Shown in pieces: positions 33,531 through 42,526 of a DNA stretch of 47,184 nt. Source of the DNA: an uncultured Alphaproteobacteria bacterium (lineage in GTDB: Bacteria; Pseudomonadota; Alphaproteobacteria; RF32; CAG-239); NCBI GenBank assembly GCA_900540425.1, contig UQFU01000005.1, forward strand, positions 1-47,184, written 5' to 3'. A model generated the notes under the pieces. The model was not told where the DNA came from and searched no databases. It saw only the letters and a program-made list of their open reading frames with translations. Made by a program: the position numbers and the translations under genes. Every line of letters starts with the position of its first letter. Position 1 is the first letter of the stretch.

Positions 33531-34349
33531 TTAGGGTTTTAAATCAACGCGGTTTTGGTAATTGAGGCGGCTTAAAATTTCTTCGGCGCGTTCATAGTGC
33601 TGGCCTAATTGCTCAACGGCATGTGCGTCATCCGAAATCAACAAGGGAATGTTTCGTTGGTTCGCTTCGGCCAGCACCCATTCTTCGGGGTGTTGTTCAC
33701 CGCATTTGTTCCAGCCGGAAGTGTTTAGTTCAAAAATTTGCCCTTTGGCTGCCAAAACGTCTAAAACCCGCCGTTTTGCCTGATTCCATTCAGGGCCGGT
33801 ACCAAGATTAAATACTTTAAAAATATCCAAATGAGCAATAATATCAAAATATCCGCTGTTAATCGCTTCGATGAGAATATCGTATACTGCGGCATAGTAT
33901 TTGGGCACCAGATGTTCATGGGTTCGGATATTGTGCCAATATATATCATAGAGGTTAATTACATTTTCTCCGTCGGGACTGCAAAGGTTGTGAACGGCAC
34001 CAATCCAATAATCAACATTCAGTTCGGAGCGCATTTTTTCATATTCATCGCGCCATCTCGAAGAGGGAAAATAATCGACCTCAAAACCGACATAGACCGG
34101 GATACGGGCGTGAGCGGCAGCATTGCGGATATTTTCGACATTGGTTTTGAATGCTTCAAGGGCTTTATGGCTGTCATTAAACATCATCGGCAAGGTTGTC
34201 GGGCCATGATGATGATAAATAAAATGATTGCTGATGCCGATTTTATCAAATCCGAGCTTTTCGGCTTGGGCAATCATTTCGGCGGCTGAGTTCCTGCCGT
34301 CAAAAATATTCCCGAAATTCGTATGGCAATGGTAGGTAAATTTTTGCAT
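33531..34349 (-). CDS. PHP-domain phosphoesterase, fourth of a tandem array
   Basis: This is a histidinol-phosphatase-like (HisK-type) PHP protein of 272 residues. Metal-binding positions are visible: YHCHT (H7, H9), GFEVDYFP, GAVHNL, IAHLDIFK and ISDDAHA. The active site therefore looks complete. It is closest to the gene just upstream (34359-35171); both share EWNQAK/EWDKAK and ELNTSGWNK-GEQHP. The gene starts nine bases after that gene ends. Phosphomonoester hydrolysis is the family activity; the substrate is unknown. Four copies make a simple histidine-pathway role unlikely. Confidence 0.85.
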   Translation of the reverse strand: MQKFTYHCHTNFGNIFDGRNSAAEMIAQAEKLGFDKIGISNHFIYHHHGPTTLPMMFNDSHKALEAFKTNVENIRNAAAHARIPVYVGFEVDYFPSSRWRDEYEKMRSELNVDYWIGAVHNLCSPDGENVINLYDIYWHNIRTHEHLVPKYYAAVYDILIEAINSGYFDIIAHLDIFKVFNLGTGPEWNQAKRRVLDVLAAKGQIFELNTSGWNKCGEQHPEEWVLAEANQRNIPLLISDDAHAVEQLGQHYERAEEILSRLNYQNRVDLKP

Positions 34350-34358
34350 TTCATTCCC

Positions 34359-35171
34359 TCAGAAACGGAACCTGGCCCGATAGTTCATACTTTGCAACAG
34401 ATTTTCGGCACGTTCAAAATGCTGTCCGAGCATTGCCGTACTATGCGCATCGTCGGAAATGACAACCGGAACGTTTCTTTTGCCTAATTCTTCCAGCATC
34501 CAGGTATGCGGATGTTGCTCTCCGGCTTTGTTCCAGCCGGAAGTGTTCAATTCATACGGCTGGTTATATTCTGCCAAGGCGTCAATAATCCGCCATTTGG
34601 CTTTGTCCCATTCAGGACCTATTCCCAATTTGAAAATTTTATATAAATCCGGGTGGGCGATAAATTTGAAATAGCCGCTTTTAATCGATTCAACGACATT
34701 ATCCCAGCACAAAGGAAAGTATTTTTCTATAGCGCCGGAAGAGCAAGGATAGCCATGAAGCAGAACATCATAAGGATTTATCAGTTCACTTTCATCGGAA
34801 TTACGCATATAGTGCGATGAACCGATGTAATAATCGGCTTTTACGGCGGACATAATTTTTTCAAAATCTTTCCGCCATCGGGCAGAAGGAAAGAAATCGA
34901 CTTCAAAGCCGGCATAGATTTTTATTTTAGCCCGGCGGGCAGCCGTTCTGATTTCTTCAACGATTTGCCGATAATCTTCAACAGCCCGTCCGAGGTCCCG
35001 ATAACTCATCGGGTTGGACAACGGGATATTAGGGTGGTAGCAGAGGTGGTTGGTAATTCCCAGTTCGGAAAAGCCGATTTCTTCCGCTTTGGCAATCATT
35101 TCGGAGACGGTGTTTTTACCGTCATATTTGTTCAAGGCATGCGTGTGGGCATGGTAACTGTAGTTCTGCAT
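34359..35171 (-). CDS. PHP-domain phosphoesterase, third of a tandem array
   Basis: The 270-residue HisK-type protein keeps the metal ligands in YHAHTHALN (H7, H9), GFEVDFFP, GSSHYM, IAHPDLYK and ISDDAHS. AHPD matches the canonical histidinol phosphatase form, while the three neighbours have AHLD. It pairs with the 33531-34349 protein by sequence. Its start lies one base after the stop of the upstream copy, so translation is probably coupled. Substrate unknown. Confidence 0.85.
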   Translation of the reverse strand: MQNYSYHAHTHALNKYDGKNTVSEMIAKAEEIGFSELGITNHLCYHPNIPLSNPMSYRDLGRAVEDYRQIVEEIRTAARRAKIKIYAGFEVDFFPSARWRKDFEKIMSAVKADYYIGSSHYMRNSDESELINPYDVLLHGYPCSSGAIEKYFPLCWDNVVESIKSGYFKFIAHPDLYKIFKLGIGPEWDKAKWRIIDALAEYNQPYELNTSGWNKAGEQHPHTWMLEELGKRNVPVVISDDAHSTAMLGQHFERAENLLQSMNYRARFRF

Positions 35172-35172
35172 T

Positions 35173-36009
35173 TTAGTCCTTATTTAATTTCCAACGATTG
35201 GTATAATTCATTTTTTGCAATATTTTTTCTATCTTATCAAAGTCGGCCCCCAAATCTTCCGCATGGTGGGCATCATCAGAAATAACAACCGGTATGCCGC
35301 TGCGGCGCATTTTTTCAATCAACGGCAAAGCAGGGTAGGGCTCGCCGCTTTTGCGAAGGCCTTTGGAGCTGACTTCTGCCGGCATGTTTTTGACGGCCAG
35401 CGCTTTCAGCAGTTCATCCAATTCGGGCATAAAACGTTCCTGTGTATAAACCGCGGCTTTACGCATAAAGTCAAGATGGGCGAGAAAATCAAACAAGCCG
35501 GATTTTACGGCTGTCGTCAGCGTATTAAAATGGCGACGGATAATTATTTCCTGTTCCTCTGCCGAAAACAGAACGGCTATATCGCGCGGATGGTACAAAG
35601 TTTCGCCGTCCGCACTAAAAACATAGTGATTGCCGGTCAGACAATAATCCAAATCGACCTGTTTGCGAAAATCGGCAAATTCATCAAGCCAGCCGTCGTA
35701 TATCATATAATCGACTTCGGCACCGACATAGACCTTCAACGGATAATTGGCGGCTATCAATCGGATATTGTCGGCATGGCGTTGAAAATCATTAATTGCC
35801 GATTTGAAATCGTTACGGTAAATATGCGGGGCATAATATTCGGAAAAACGCGGCCAGCTCGGGCTTTGCATAAAATTTTTGTGAACGGCGAGGTGATCGG
35901 ATATGCCTATCTCCGTAAAACCCAGTCTGACGGCCTGGTCAAGCATTTCCTTAATTGAACTTTTTCCGTCTGAAAACGTGGTATGGCAATGATAGGTATA
36001 TTTTTGCAT
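35173..36009 (-). CDS. PHP-domain phosphoesterase, second of a tandem array
   Basis: The 278-residue protein has YHCHTTFSDGKSS (H7, H9), GAEVDYM, TGNHYV, LAHLDFM and ISDDAHH. With the 36019-36852 protein it forms the other subgroup of the array, sharing SPSW, GAEVDY and the STKGL/SSKGL loop in place of NTSGW. This loop lies near the active site in family members, so the two subgroups may have different substrates. It ends one base before the next gene begins. Confidence 0.85.
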   Translation of the reverse strand: MQKYTYHCHTTFSDGKSSIKEMLDQAVRLGFTEIGISDHLAVHKNFMQSPSWPRFSEYYAPHIYRNDFKSAINDFQRHADNIRLIAANYPLKVYVGAEVDYMIYDGWLDEFADFRKQVDLDYCLTGNHYVFSADGETLYHPRDIAVLFSAEEQEIIIRRHFNTLTTAVKSGLFDFLAHLDFMRKAAVYTQERFMPELDELLKALAVKNMPAEVSSKGLRKSGEPYPALPLIEKMRRSGIPVVISDDAHHAEDLGADFDKIEKILQKMNYTNRWKLNKD

Positions 36010-36018
36010 ATTTTACTC

Positions 36019-36852
36019 CTAATGCATTTTCCAACGATTGGCATAGTTTAATTGTTTGAGCAAAGTTTCCGCCTTTTTGAAATCGGCGCCAAGCCTTTGG
36101 GTTTCATGAGCATCGTCCGAGATGACAACCGGGATATTATAACGTTTCAACTCTTGTAAAATTTTCCGGGCGGGGAACATTTCACTGCTTTTGGTCAGGC
36201 CTTTGGTACTTAGTTCAACCGGCATTCCTTTTTCTGCCAAAGCTTTGATAACTGCCGTTTTTTCTTCCCAAAACATTTCCGCCGTACAGATCTTAACCCG
36301 CCGCATATAATCTAGGTGCGCCAAAAATGTGAATAACCCGCTGGCAACCGCTTCCGCCATAATCCGAAAATGCCGGGAAAGCAGTTCTTTTTGACGGTTT
36401 TCGTCATAACCTAAATACTCAATGCTATGAGGATCAATCACCTGATTATCATTATCAATCAAAAAGTGGTTGCCGCTGATATAATAATCCAGCCCAATCT
36501 CGTTTTGAAAGGCACGGAATTCCCGTTTCCATTCGGGATAGGGAAAATAATCAACCTCGGCGCCAAAGTATATCTTCAGCGGGTATTCCTGCGCCAGCTC
36601 AAGTAATTCGGACTTATATGCCTTAAATTTTTCGGCAGCGGCGGCGAAACTGTCACCATAAATCCAAGGTGCTTTTTCTTTTTGCATTCGCAGCCAGCTG
36701 GGACTTTTTTTCATATCTTTATGGACAATCAAATGATCGGAAAAGCCGATTTCTTTCCAACCGAGACTAACGGCCCGGTCAAGCATCTCACGGAGCGTAT
36801 TGCATCCGTCTGACCATGTGCTGTGCGTATGGTAACTAAAATTTTGCAGCAT
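36019..36852 (-). CDS. PHP-domain phosphoesterase, first of a tandem array
   Basis: The 277-residue protein has YHTHSTWSDG (H8, H10), GAEVDYFP, SGNHFL, LAHLDYM and ISDDAHE, a complete set of PHP metal ligands. Its ATG overlaps the stop of the MurA-like gene by one base, so the two are almost certainly co-translated. It pairs with the 35173-36009 protein. The nature of the substrate is unknown; coupling to an enolpyruvyl transferase suggests a phosphorylated sugar or nucleotide derivative, which is inference. Confidence 0.86.
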   Translation of the reverse strand: MLQNFSYHTHSTWSDGCNTLREMLDRAVSLGWKEIGFSDHLIVHKDMKKSPSWLRMQKEKAPWIYGDSFAAAAEKFKAYKSELLELAQEYPLKIYFGAEVDYFPYPEWKREFRAFQNEIGLDYYISGNHFLIDNDNQVIDPHSIEYLGYDENRQKELLSRHFRIMAEAVASGLFTFLAHLDYMRRVKICTAEMFWEEKTAVIKALAEKGMPVELSTKGLTKSSEMFPARKILQELKRYNIPVVISDDAHETQRLGADFKKAETLLKQLNYANRWKMH

Positions 36853-38279
36853 CAGCCGACATACTCCGGCAGAGCTTCAATACGAGTGCCTTTGGCCGAA
36901 GATGTTATGCCGACTCCCAGTTGTTGCAAATTCTCAATCAGGTTGGGATAACCGCGAAGGGCATAGCTTGGGGTGCTGATTTTGCTTTTTCCCTCGGTCA
37001 TGGCAGCCATGATAATCAAAGCCATGGTTCCGCGCAGGTCCATTCCCTCAACGTCGGCGGCATGATATTGCGAAGGTTTGATTTTAACCAGCAGGACTTT
37101 ATCGGATATTTCCTGGCTGACCCGTACTTCACGCTGTTCGGCTTCGCTTCGGAGGCCGAATTTTTCCATTTGCTCAAGATGAGCTATCCGCCCCGGCCAA
37201 ATTAAATCGGCCAGAAACGACCCGCTTTGCGCCTGGCCCAATATCGGCGTCCAAATTTGCTGCAAATCGGTTTCCATTCCCGGAAAAGGGGACATTTGCA
37301 TAATCACCCCTTCAAACGGCGCCCGATTGCGAAAGTTTAAATTAAGCTGGGTTTTATCGGGCGAATAATAAACGCCGGATTCAAACATATTATAAAGCTG
37401 GCTGAACCAGGGGCGGCAGTTTTCAAAATTAATGTTGTTAATCTGGATTTCGCCTTTGGTTCCCACGGCCAACAGCGCATAAGTTGCCGCTTCCATACGG
37501 TCGGGAATCACATAAAAAGTTCCGCCGTGCAAAAGGCCGCGGTTTTTTCCGTCATAAATCAGGCCGGTTCGCTCGTTGCCGGAAAGCCCCAGCCCCATTT
37601 GCTGCAACATCATCAGCAAGTTGGAAATTTCGGGCTCCATCGACGAATTATACATCATTTTAATCTCTGAAGAGCCGGCAACTGAAAGCATCCAATGGTA
37701 AGTTGCACCATGGGAAGCCTTGAAGGTTGCATAGACGGGGTTGCCGCTGCAGGATTTGCCTTTAGGCAAATTAAAGCACAGGTAATGACGCCCGTTATAA
37801 GGCTCTTCGACAATTTCGGCATTAAAAACAGATTTAATCAGCTGTTCATGAAAATCCGTCCGCCGTTTGCCGCCAAAGGAACAACCGCCGGGCATCAGGA
37901 CTTTAAGCGAATCGAACTCTCCGGTATGCACGAAACGGGCAAGCAGCGATCCCCACAAATAATAGCTGGCGCGAAAATGCACGGCTTTTTCGGAAATGAC
38001 ATTACTGGTAATTGTGCGGGCATGCAAAAATAAAATTTTCCGCCGGGGAGCATATCGGACATCAACGCCCAACTCTTTCATAATATGCCCCATTTCCAAA
38101 ACGTCGCTGATATAGGGAACATTGTTGAGAATAACCGGTTCATCGGTCAGCAAAGCTGCCGCCATCAATCCGAGAATGGCATTTTTGGCGCCACTAACGT
38201 CTACCGATCCGTAGACCGGCGTTCCGCCGCGCACCGTAAGTAATTCAGGAATAAAAAAAGGAGATGTTTTTGTTTCCAT
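36852..38279 (-). CDS. MurA-like enolpyruvyl transferase
   Basis: MurA-family enzymes move enolpyruvate from PEP to UDP-GlcNAc, the first step of peptidoglycan synthesis. The 475-residue protein keeps the family start VSGAKNAILGLMAAALLTDE (K32, N33), the catalytic cysteine loop MPGGCS (C133) and PDRMEAATYALLA. The DMQAQ block reads FPGMETDLQQIWTP. It is about 50 residues longer than typical MurA (about 420) and diverges in the middle. It may be a second, specialised transferase or the cell's only MurA. It overlaps a PHP gene by one base, and its start is 75 bases after the HD gene. Confidence 0.78.
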   Translation of the reverse strand: METKTSPFFIPELLTVRGGTPVYGSVDVSGAKNAILGLMAAALLTDEPVILNNVPYISDVLEMGHIMKELGVDVRYAPRRKILFLHARTITSNVISEKAVHFRASYYLWGSLLARFVHTGEFDSLKVLMPGGCSFGGKRRTDFHEQLIKSVFNAEIVEEPYNGRHYLCFNLPKGKSCSGNPVYATFKASHGATYHWMLSVAGSSEIKMMYNSSMEPEISNLLMMLQQMGLGLSGNERTGLIYDGKNRGLLHGGTFYVIPDRMEAATYALLAVGTKGEIQINNINFENCRPWFSQLYNMFESGVYYSPDKTQLNLNFRNRAPFEGVIMQMSPFPGMETDLQQIWTPILGQAQSGSFLADLIWPGRIAHLEQMEKFGLRSEAEQREVRVSQEISDKVLLVKIKPSQYHAADVEGMDLRGTMALIIMAAMTEGKSKISTPSYALRGYPNLIENLQQLGVGITSSAKGTRIEALPEYVG

Positions 38280-38354
38280 TGTTTCACCGCAACAAATAAA
38301 GTTTATGAGAATGGCTTTATTTTATTCGGAATTGATTAACAAATCGTCAGTTTT

Positions 38355-38981
38355 TTATCTTGTCAGATTAAAAAGAGAATAAATATCGCAACCGCATTGT
38401 TCGTCAAAATAATTTTTGAGTTCATTAAGGCGCAAAAGCACCCAACGGTAATTTTGAGGCGCGATGTTTCGCCGGCGGCAAACGCTGTCTATCCGATATT
38501 CGAGCGTACAGGTTGTACCCATATCGTTTATCATGTCTGCCAACTGCAACAGCAAATCATAATCGTTATACTCAATTTTTTTGAGCAGTTCGCGGCATTT
38601 GATTAAATCCGGTTTGGAAAAGGGATAATCATCCAATTCAAAATCTTTTTTATAAAAGGTATGGGTCAGGGAAATGCGGGCTAACTCCGGATAACCTTTG
38701 CGCATCATTCGCTGATAGCCAGACAAACCGTGAAAATAATTCAGCGCGTATTCGTCAATGTATTTTCCGGAATCATGCAAAAGTCCAAAAACATAAGCTT
38801 TTTCCGAGTTTAAATACGGTGTTTTGACTGCAATGGTTTCGGCAATTCGGGCAACTGCCGCACAATGACTGCGATACTCTTTTTCCCAGCCGGGCTGAAA
38901 AGGATGTTCGGAAGCATTGCGTTCGGCAACAATTTCTTCAAATAAAAACTGCGCTTGTTGGCGAGTGGGAAAAGACGGCAT
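38355..38981 (-). CDS. HD-domain phosphohydrolase
   Basis: The 208-residue protein has HD-superfamily ligands in order: SHCAAVARIAETIA, GLLHDSGK, LTHTF and LLQLADMIND. This suggests a metal-dependent phosphohydrolase, possibly acting on nucleotides. The C-terminal part has no clear domain. The start is eight bases after the mnmG stop, so it is transcribed with mnmG. It contains one copy of the TTTAAATACRGYGTT motif, encoding TPYLN. Confidence 0.75.
   Translation of the reverse strand: MPSFPTRQQAQFLFEEIVAERNASEHPFQPGWEKEYRSHCAAVARIAETIAVKTPYLNSEKAYVFGLLHDSGKYIDEYALNYFHGLSGYQRMMRKGYPELARISLTHTFYKKDFELDDYPFSKPDLIKCRELLKKIEYNDYDLLLQLADMINDMGTTCTLEYRIDSVCRRRNIAPQNYRWVLLRLNELKNYFDEQCGCDIYSLFNLTR
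38809..38823 (+). repeat. TTTAAATACRGYGTT motif, copy 4 (in the HD gene)
   Basis: TTTAAATACGGTGTT. The coding strand encodes TPYLN. Confidence 0.75.
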
Positions 38982-38989
38982 TTTGTCTC

Positions 38990-40840
38990 CTATTTGTTTA
39001 CATAACCGAGAACAGCCGCAATCGCAGCCGGCGTAACACCGGGAATACGGGAAGCTTCGCCGATTGTAGCCGGACGAACCTTTGAAAGCTTGGCAACCAT
39101 TTCACGCGACAAGCCGCCGATTTTGCCATAATCGATATCTTCCCGGATTTTCAGATTTTCATCTTTTTTGAAAATTTCAATATCAGCCAGTTGCCGCTTA
39201 AGGTAGCCGGCATATTTGGCTTCAATTTCAATTTCTTCATAAACTGCAAGACTCATATCTTTCAGTTCCGGCCAGACGGCAATTACTGTTTCACGTGAAA
39301 CATCAGGATAGGACATGACATTAAAAGCAGTTCGCCGGGTACCGTCTTTTTTGGTCTTGATGCCATATTTATTCTCCAGCTCATTGGGCGTAATAAACAA
39401 ATTTTCACACAGAAAGCGATAATGGTTAATTTCTGTATATTTTTGTTTAAATACATCGTACCGTTCTTTGCTTACGCAACCGATTTGCCAGCCTTTTTCG
39501 GTCAGGCGGGCATCTGCATTGTCCGCCCGCAAAAACAAACGGTATTCAGAACGGGAAGTAAACATCCGATAAGGTTCGTCAACGCCTTTGGTAATCAGAT
39601 CATCGACCATGACCCCAAGGTAAGCTTCGCTGCGGTCAATTATAAAAGGCTCTTTTTGCAAAGCACTCAACCCGGCATTCAGACCGGCAAGCAATCCTTG
39701 GGCGGCGGCTTCCTCATAACCAGTGGTGCCGTTAATCTGTCCGGCCAAAAACAGTCCGGGAACCTTCTTGCAGGCTAAACGGTTATCGAGTTCCTGAGGA
39801 TCCACATAATCATATTCAATAGCATAAGCCGGGCGCAGAATTTCAACATTCTCAAGCCCTTTTATAGTATGGATAAAAGCATCCTGAACATCTGCAGGCA
39901 GTGAAGTGGATATGCCGTTCGGATAAACGACATCCGTGTTCAATCCTTCCGGTTCCAGAAAAATCTGGTGGCTGGTACGGTCGGCAAACTTGACCAGCTT
40001 ATCTTCAATACTCGGGCAATAACGCGGGCCTATACCGGTAATCAAACCGGAAAAAAGTGCACATTTGCTAAAATTATCACGAATAATTTTGTGCGTCTGC
40101 TCATTGGTCTGCGTGATATAACATTTGATTTGCGGATTAGAAATCCGCTCCGTCAAGTAAGAAAAAGGCTGCGGCGGATTGTCACCGTCCTGGCTTTCCA
40201 AAATATCCCAATTAATCGTTTTGCCGTTCAAACGGGCCGGTGTTCCGGTTTTGAGCCGTCCGACCCTAAGCCCTAAAGACTTTAAATACGGTGTTATTCC
40301 ACTACATGACACATCCCCAATGCGGCCACCGATACTGGTTTGGTGACCAATAAACATGACACCGTTCAGGAAAGTTCCGGAAGTGAGAACGACCGTTTTG
40401 GCGGTTATCCGGCGTCCGTCCGCCAAAACAACGCCTTGCACCGTATTGTTTGCAATTATCATTCCTTCAACGGCGGCTTCAATCAGTTCCAAATTATTTT
40501 GCCGCCGAAGCGCTTCAAGCATATATTTCTTATACAATTCCCGATCGGCTTGCGCCCTAGGACCGCGGACAGCCGGACCTTTGGAAGCATTAAGCATGCG
40601 AAACTGAATGCCGGCCTTATCAATTACGTCGGCCATCAGACCGTCCAAAGCGTCAATTTCGCGTACCAGATGGCCTTTTCCCAAACCACCGATAGCCGGA
40701 TTACAGGACATTTCTCCGATAGTAGAAATTTTGTGAGTAATCAACGCCGTTTTGGCACCCAGACGGGCCGCAGCGGCACAAGCCTCGCAACCGGCATGGC
40801 CGCCTCCAACTACGACGACATCAAAATCTTTATTATTCAT
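38990..40840 (-). CDS. mnmG: tRNA uridine-34 modification enzyme MnmG (GidA)
   Basis: MnmG with MnmE installs the carboxymethylaminomethyl group on U34 of several tRNAs. The 616-residue protein has the FAD motif [20 protein letters not shown]. It also has [34 protein letters not shown] and [10 protein letters not shown]. It carries parS site 2 (encoding DVSRET) and motif copy 5, plus a weaker motif match at 39446-39460. A promoter lies upstream at 40869-40897. mnmE ends 151 bases upstream. Confidence 0.97.
   Translation of the reverse strand: MNNKDFDVVVVGGGHAGCEACAAAARLGAKTALITHKISTIGEMSCNPAIGGLGKGHLVREIDALDGLMADVIDKAGIQFRMLNASKGPAVRGPRAQADRELYKKYMLEALRRQNNLELIEAAVEGMIIANNTVQGVVLADGRRITAKTVVLTSGTFLNGVMFIGHQTSIGGRIGDVSCSGITPYLKSLGLRVGRLKTGTPARLNGKTINWDILESQDGDNPPQPFSYLTERISNPQIKCYITQTNEQTHKIIRDNFSKCALFSGLITGIGPRYCPSIEDKLVKFADRTSHQIFLEPEGLNTDVVYPNGISTSLPADVQDAFIHTIKGLENVEILRPAYAIEYDYVDPQELDNRLACKKVPGLFLAGQINGTTGYEEAAAQGLLAGLNAGLSALQKEPFIIDRSEAYLGVMVDDLITKGVDEPYRMFTSRSEYRLFLRADNADARLTEKGWQIGCVSKERYDVFKQKYTEINHYRFLCENLFITPNELENKYGIKTKKDGTRRTAFNVMSYPDVSRETVIAVWPELKDMSLAVYEEIEIEAKYAGYLKRQLADIEIFKKDENLKIREDIDYGKIGGLSREMVAKLSKVRPATIGEASRIPGVTPAAIAAVLGYVNK
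39287..39302. promoter_or_regulatory. parS site 2 (in mnmG)
   Basis: TGTTTCACGTGAAACA, a perfect parS, encoding DVSRET in MnmG. It is 5.9 kb from site 1 and about 5.4 kb from the origin candidate. Confidence 0.96.
39446..39460 (+). repeat. Degenerate TTTAAATAC motif (in mnmG)
   Basis: TTTAAATACATCGTA keeps the first nine bases and the GT near the end. It is listed as a possible weak copy only. Confidence 0.35.
40281..40295 (+). repeat. TTTAAATACRGYGTT motif, copy 5 (in mnmG)
   Basis: TTTAAATACGGTGTT. The coding strand encodes TPYLK, part of a region that is fairly conserved in MnmG itself. Confidence 0.75.
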
Positions 40841-40868
40841 TATGTTAGCTCAAAATCTTTTTTTCTTG

Positions 40869-40897
40869 GGTATAATATAACATTAAATAATTTGCAA
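40869..40897 (-). promoter_or_regulatory. Promoter of mnmG
   Basis: On the minus strand TTGCAA (40897-40892) and TATACC (40874-40869) are 17 bases apart, about 29 bases before the mnmG start. Confidence 0.6.
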
Positions 40898-40991
40898 GAG
40901 ATTAATACAGAAAAGATTACTCAAAAAAGGCTCTTCTGTCTGCCGAACGGAAAAATCCGATTCCTTTTATGGAGGAGGCAATGTTTTCAAA

Positions 40992-42335
40992 TTATTTGCC
41001 AATGCAAAAGTCGCCGAAAATCCGATCCAAAATTTCATTAACCTCAACTTGTCCGGTAATTTTTCCCAAAGAGCGGGCAGCAAGGCGAATATCTTCGGCC
41101 GTCAATTCAATCTCCTTATCAAAGTTAAAATTCCGCAGATTCTCAACAACGTCTTGCAAAGCTTCCCGATAACGTTTGCGGGTAATCAGCAAATTGGAAT
41201 TGGCGGTAAAACGTTGTTTGATGCGTTCAGATATGGCGGCAAGCAGCATATCTACCCCTTGTTTTTCTTTGGCAGAAATGGCCAGGCATCCGGATTTTTG
41301 CAAGTTTGAACATTGTTCAAATGTTAATTTATCACATTTGTTGGCTGCGTACAACACCTTGTCTTTAAATGTTTTTTTAATATTATCAAATATTTGAACA
41401 GAGTCTTTTGAGGCATCAAACAAACAAATTATCAAATCAGCTGTTTTTATTTTATTATAGGCAATTTCTATTCCTTTTTTTTCAATTTCCTCTTCTGCTT
41501 CCCGAAGTCCCGCCGTATCGGTAAACATAACCGGATAGCCGCCTAAATCTAGATGAATGTCAACGGCATCGCGGGTGGTTCCGGCAATATCGGAAACAAT
41601 GGCCGCTTCACGTTTGGCAACGGCATTCAATAGGCTCGACTTGCCGGCATTCGGCGGCCCGACAATAACTACTCGAAATCCTTCGCGCAGCCTCTCGCCG
41701 ATTTTATCATCCTGCAAATGCCGCGTAACATCATTTTCAACTTTAAATACGGTGTTTTTCATTTCTCCCATAACCGAAACGGGAATATCTTCATCGGGAA
41801 AATCAATAAAAGCTTCGAGATGGGCCAACACTTTTACCAAATCTGACCGCCAGCGGGAATAAAGATTTTTTAACTCGCCGTCCATTTGGCGAACAGCATA
41901 TTTTTGCTGCTCGGAAGTTTCGGCATCGATTAAATCGGCCAAACCTTCAGCTTCGGTCAAATCCATCTTATGATTATAAAAAGCCCGTCGGGAAAATTCT
42001 CCGGGTTCGGCAAGACGAAAACCGGGAATGGCGGCAAGACTGTCAAGGACTCCGGAAATTACGGCTCTGGAGCCGTGAATCTGAAATTCAACAATATCTT
42101 CGCCATTAAAAGAATGAGGCCCCTTAAAATACAGCAAAAGGCTTTTATCCAGCTTGCATCCGTCAACGGCCGACTTTATATCGGTAAAGTAAGCATAACG
42201 CGGCTTAATCCGGCCAATATCCAAATCCGTCATCAATTCAACCGCTTTGAGCGCCTGTTGCCCGGAAACGCGAACAACGGCCACGCCCGATTTGCCGTAA
42301 ACGGTAGAAAGGGCATATATTGTCTTTTGATCCAT
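40992..42335 (-). CDS. mnmE: tRNA modification GTPase MnmE
   Basis: MnmE is the GTPase partner of MnmG. The 447 residues comprise a folate-binding N-terminal domain (DTIYALSTVYGKSGVAVVRV-like start), a G domain with P-loop GPPNAGKSS, DIAGTTRD, the DTAG switch and NKCD. The C-terminal helical domain ends in FCIGK, with the functionally required cysteine. It contains motif copy 6 (encoding NTVFK). A minor oddity is that the G4 motif is NKCD, which is acceptable. Confidence 0.97.
   Translation of the reverse strand: MDQKTIYALSTVYGKSGVAVVRVSGQQALKAVELMTDLDIGRIKPRYAYFTDIKSAVDGCKLDKSLLLYFKGPHSFNGEDIVEFQIHGSRAVISGVLDSLAAIPGFRLAEPGEFSRRAFYNHKMDLTEAEGLADLIDAETSEQQKYAVRQMDGELKNLYSRWRSDLVKVLAHLEAFIDFPDEDIPVSVMGEMKNTVFKVENDVTRHLQDDKIGERLREGFRVVIVGPPNAGKSSLLNAVAKREAAIVSDIAGTTRDAVDIHLDLGGYPVMFTDTAGLREAEEEIEKKGIEIAYNKIKTADLIICLFDASKDSVQIFDNIKKTFKDKVLYAANKCDKLTFEQCSNLQKSGCLAISAKEKQGVDMLLAAISERIKQRFTANSNLLITRKRYREALQDVVENLRNFNFDKEIELTAEDIRLAARSLGKITGQVEVNEILDRIFGDFCIGK
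41742..41756 (+). repeat. TTTAAATACRGYGTT motif, copy 6 (in mnmE)
   Basis: TTTAAATACGGTGTT. The coding strand encodes NTVFK, as in parB. Confidence 0.75.
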
Positions 42336-42526
42336 AATTTCTCCTTACATCTGAAAAAAGTTATAATCGGAGTTGCAAAATCTTGCAAGTTTTAAAAAAG
42401 GCCGTTTTTTTGACTCCAGAGAGGAAATTTACCTCTTCTTAAGCAATGTGTCATAGAATCGCTTAAATTCATTTGTACGGGCTTTAGACGGACTCGATTT
42501 TATACAACCAATAATATAGGTGTTTT

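Noticed and set aside
33531..36852. The four PHP genes as DNA polymerase-associated PHP (PolX/DnaE) domains
   Set aside because: They are free-standing proteins of 270-278 residues with HisK-type motifs and no polymerase part.
42428..42442. Additional CtrA-type site before the HAD gene
   Set aside because: TTTA-N7-TTAA has one mismatch in a short AT-rich stretch; not distinguishable from chance.
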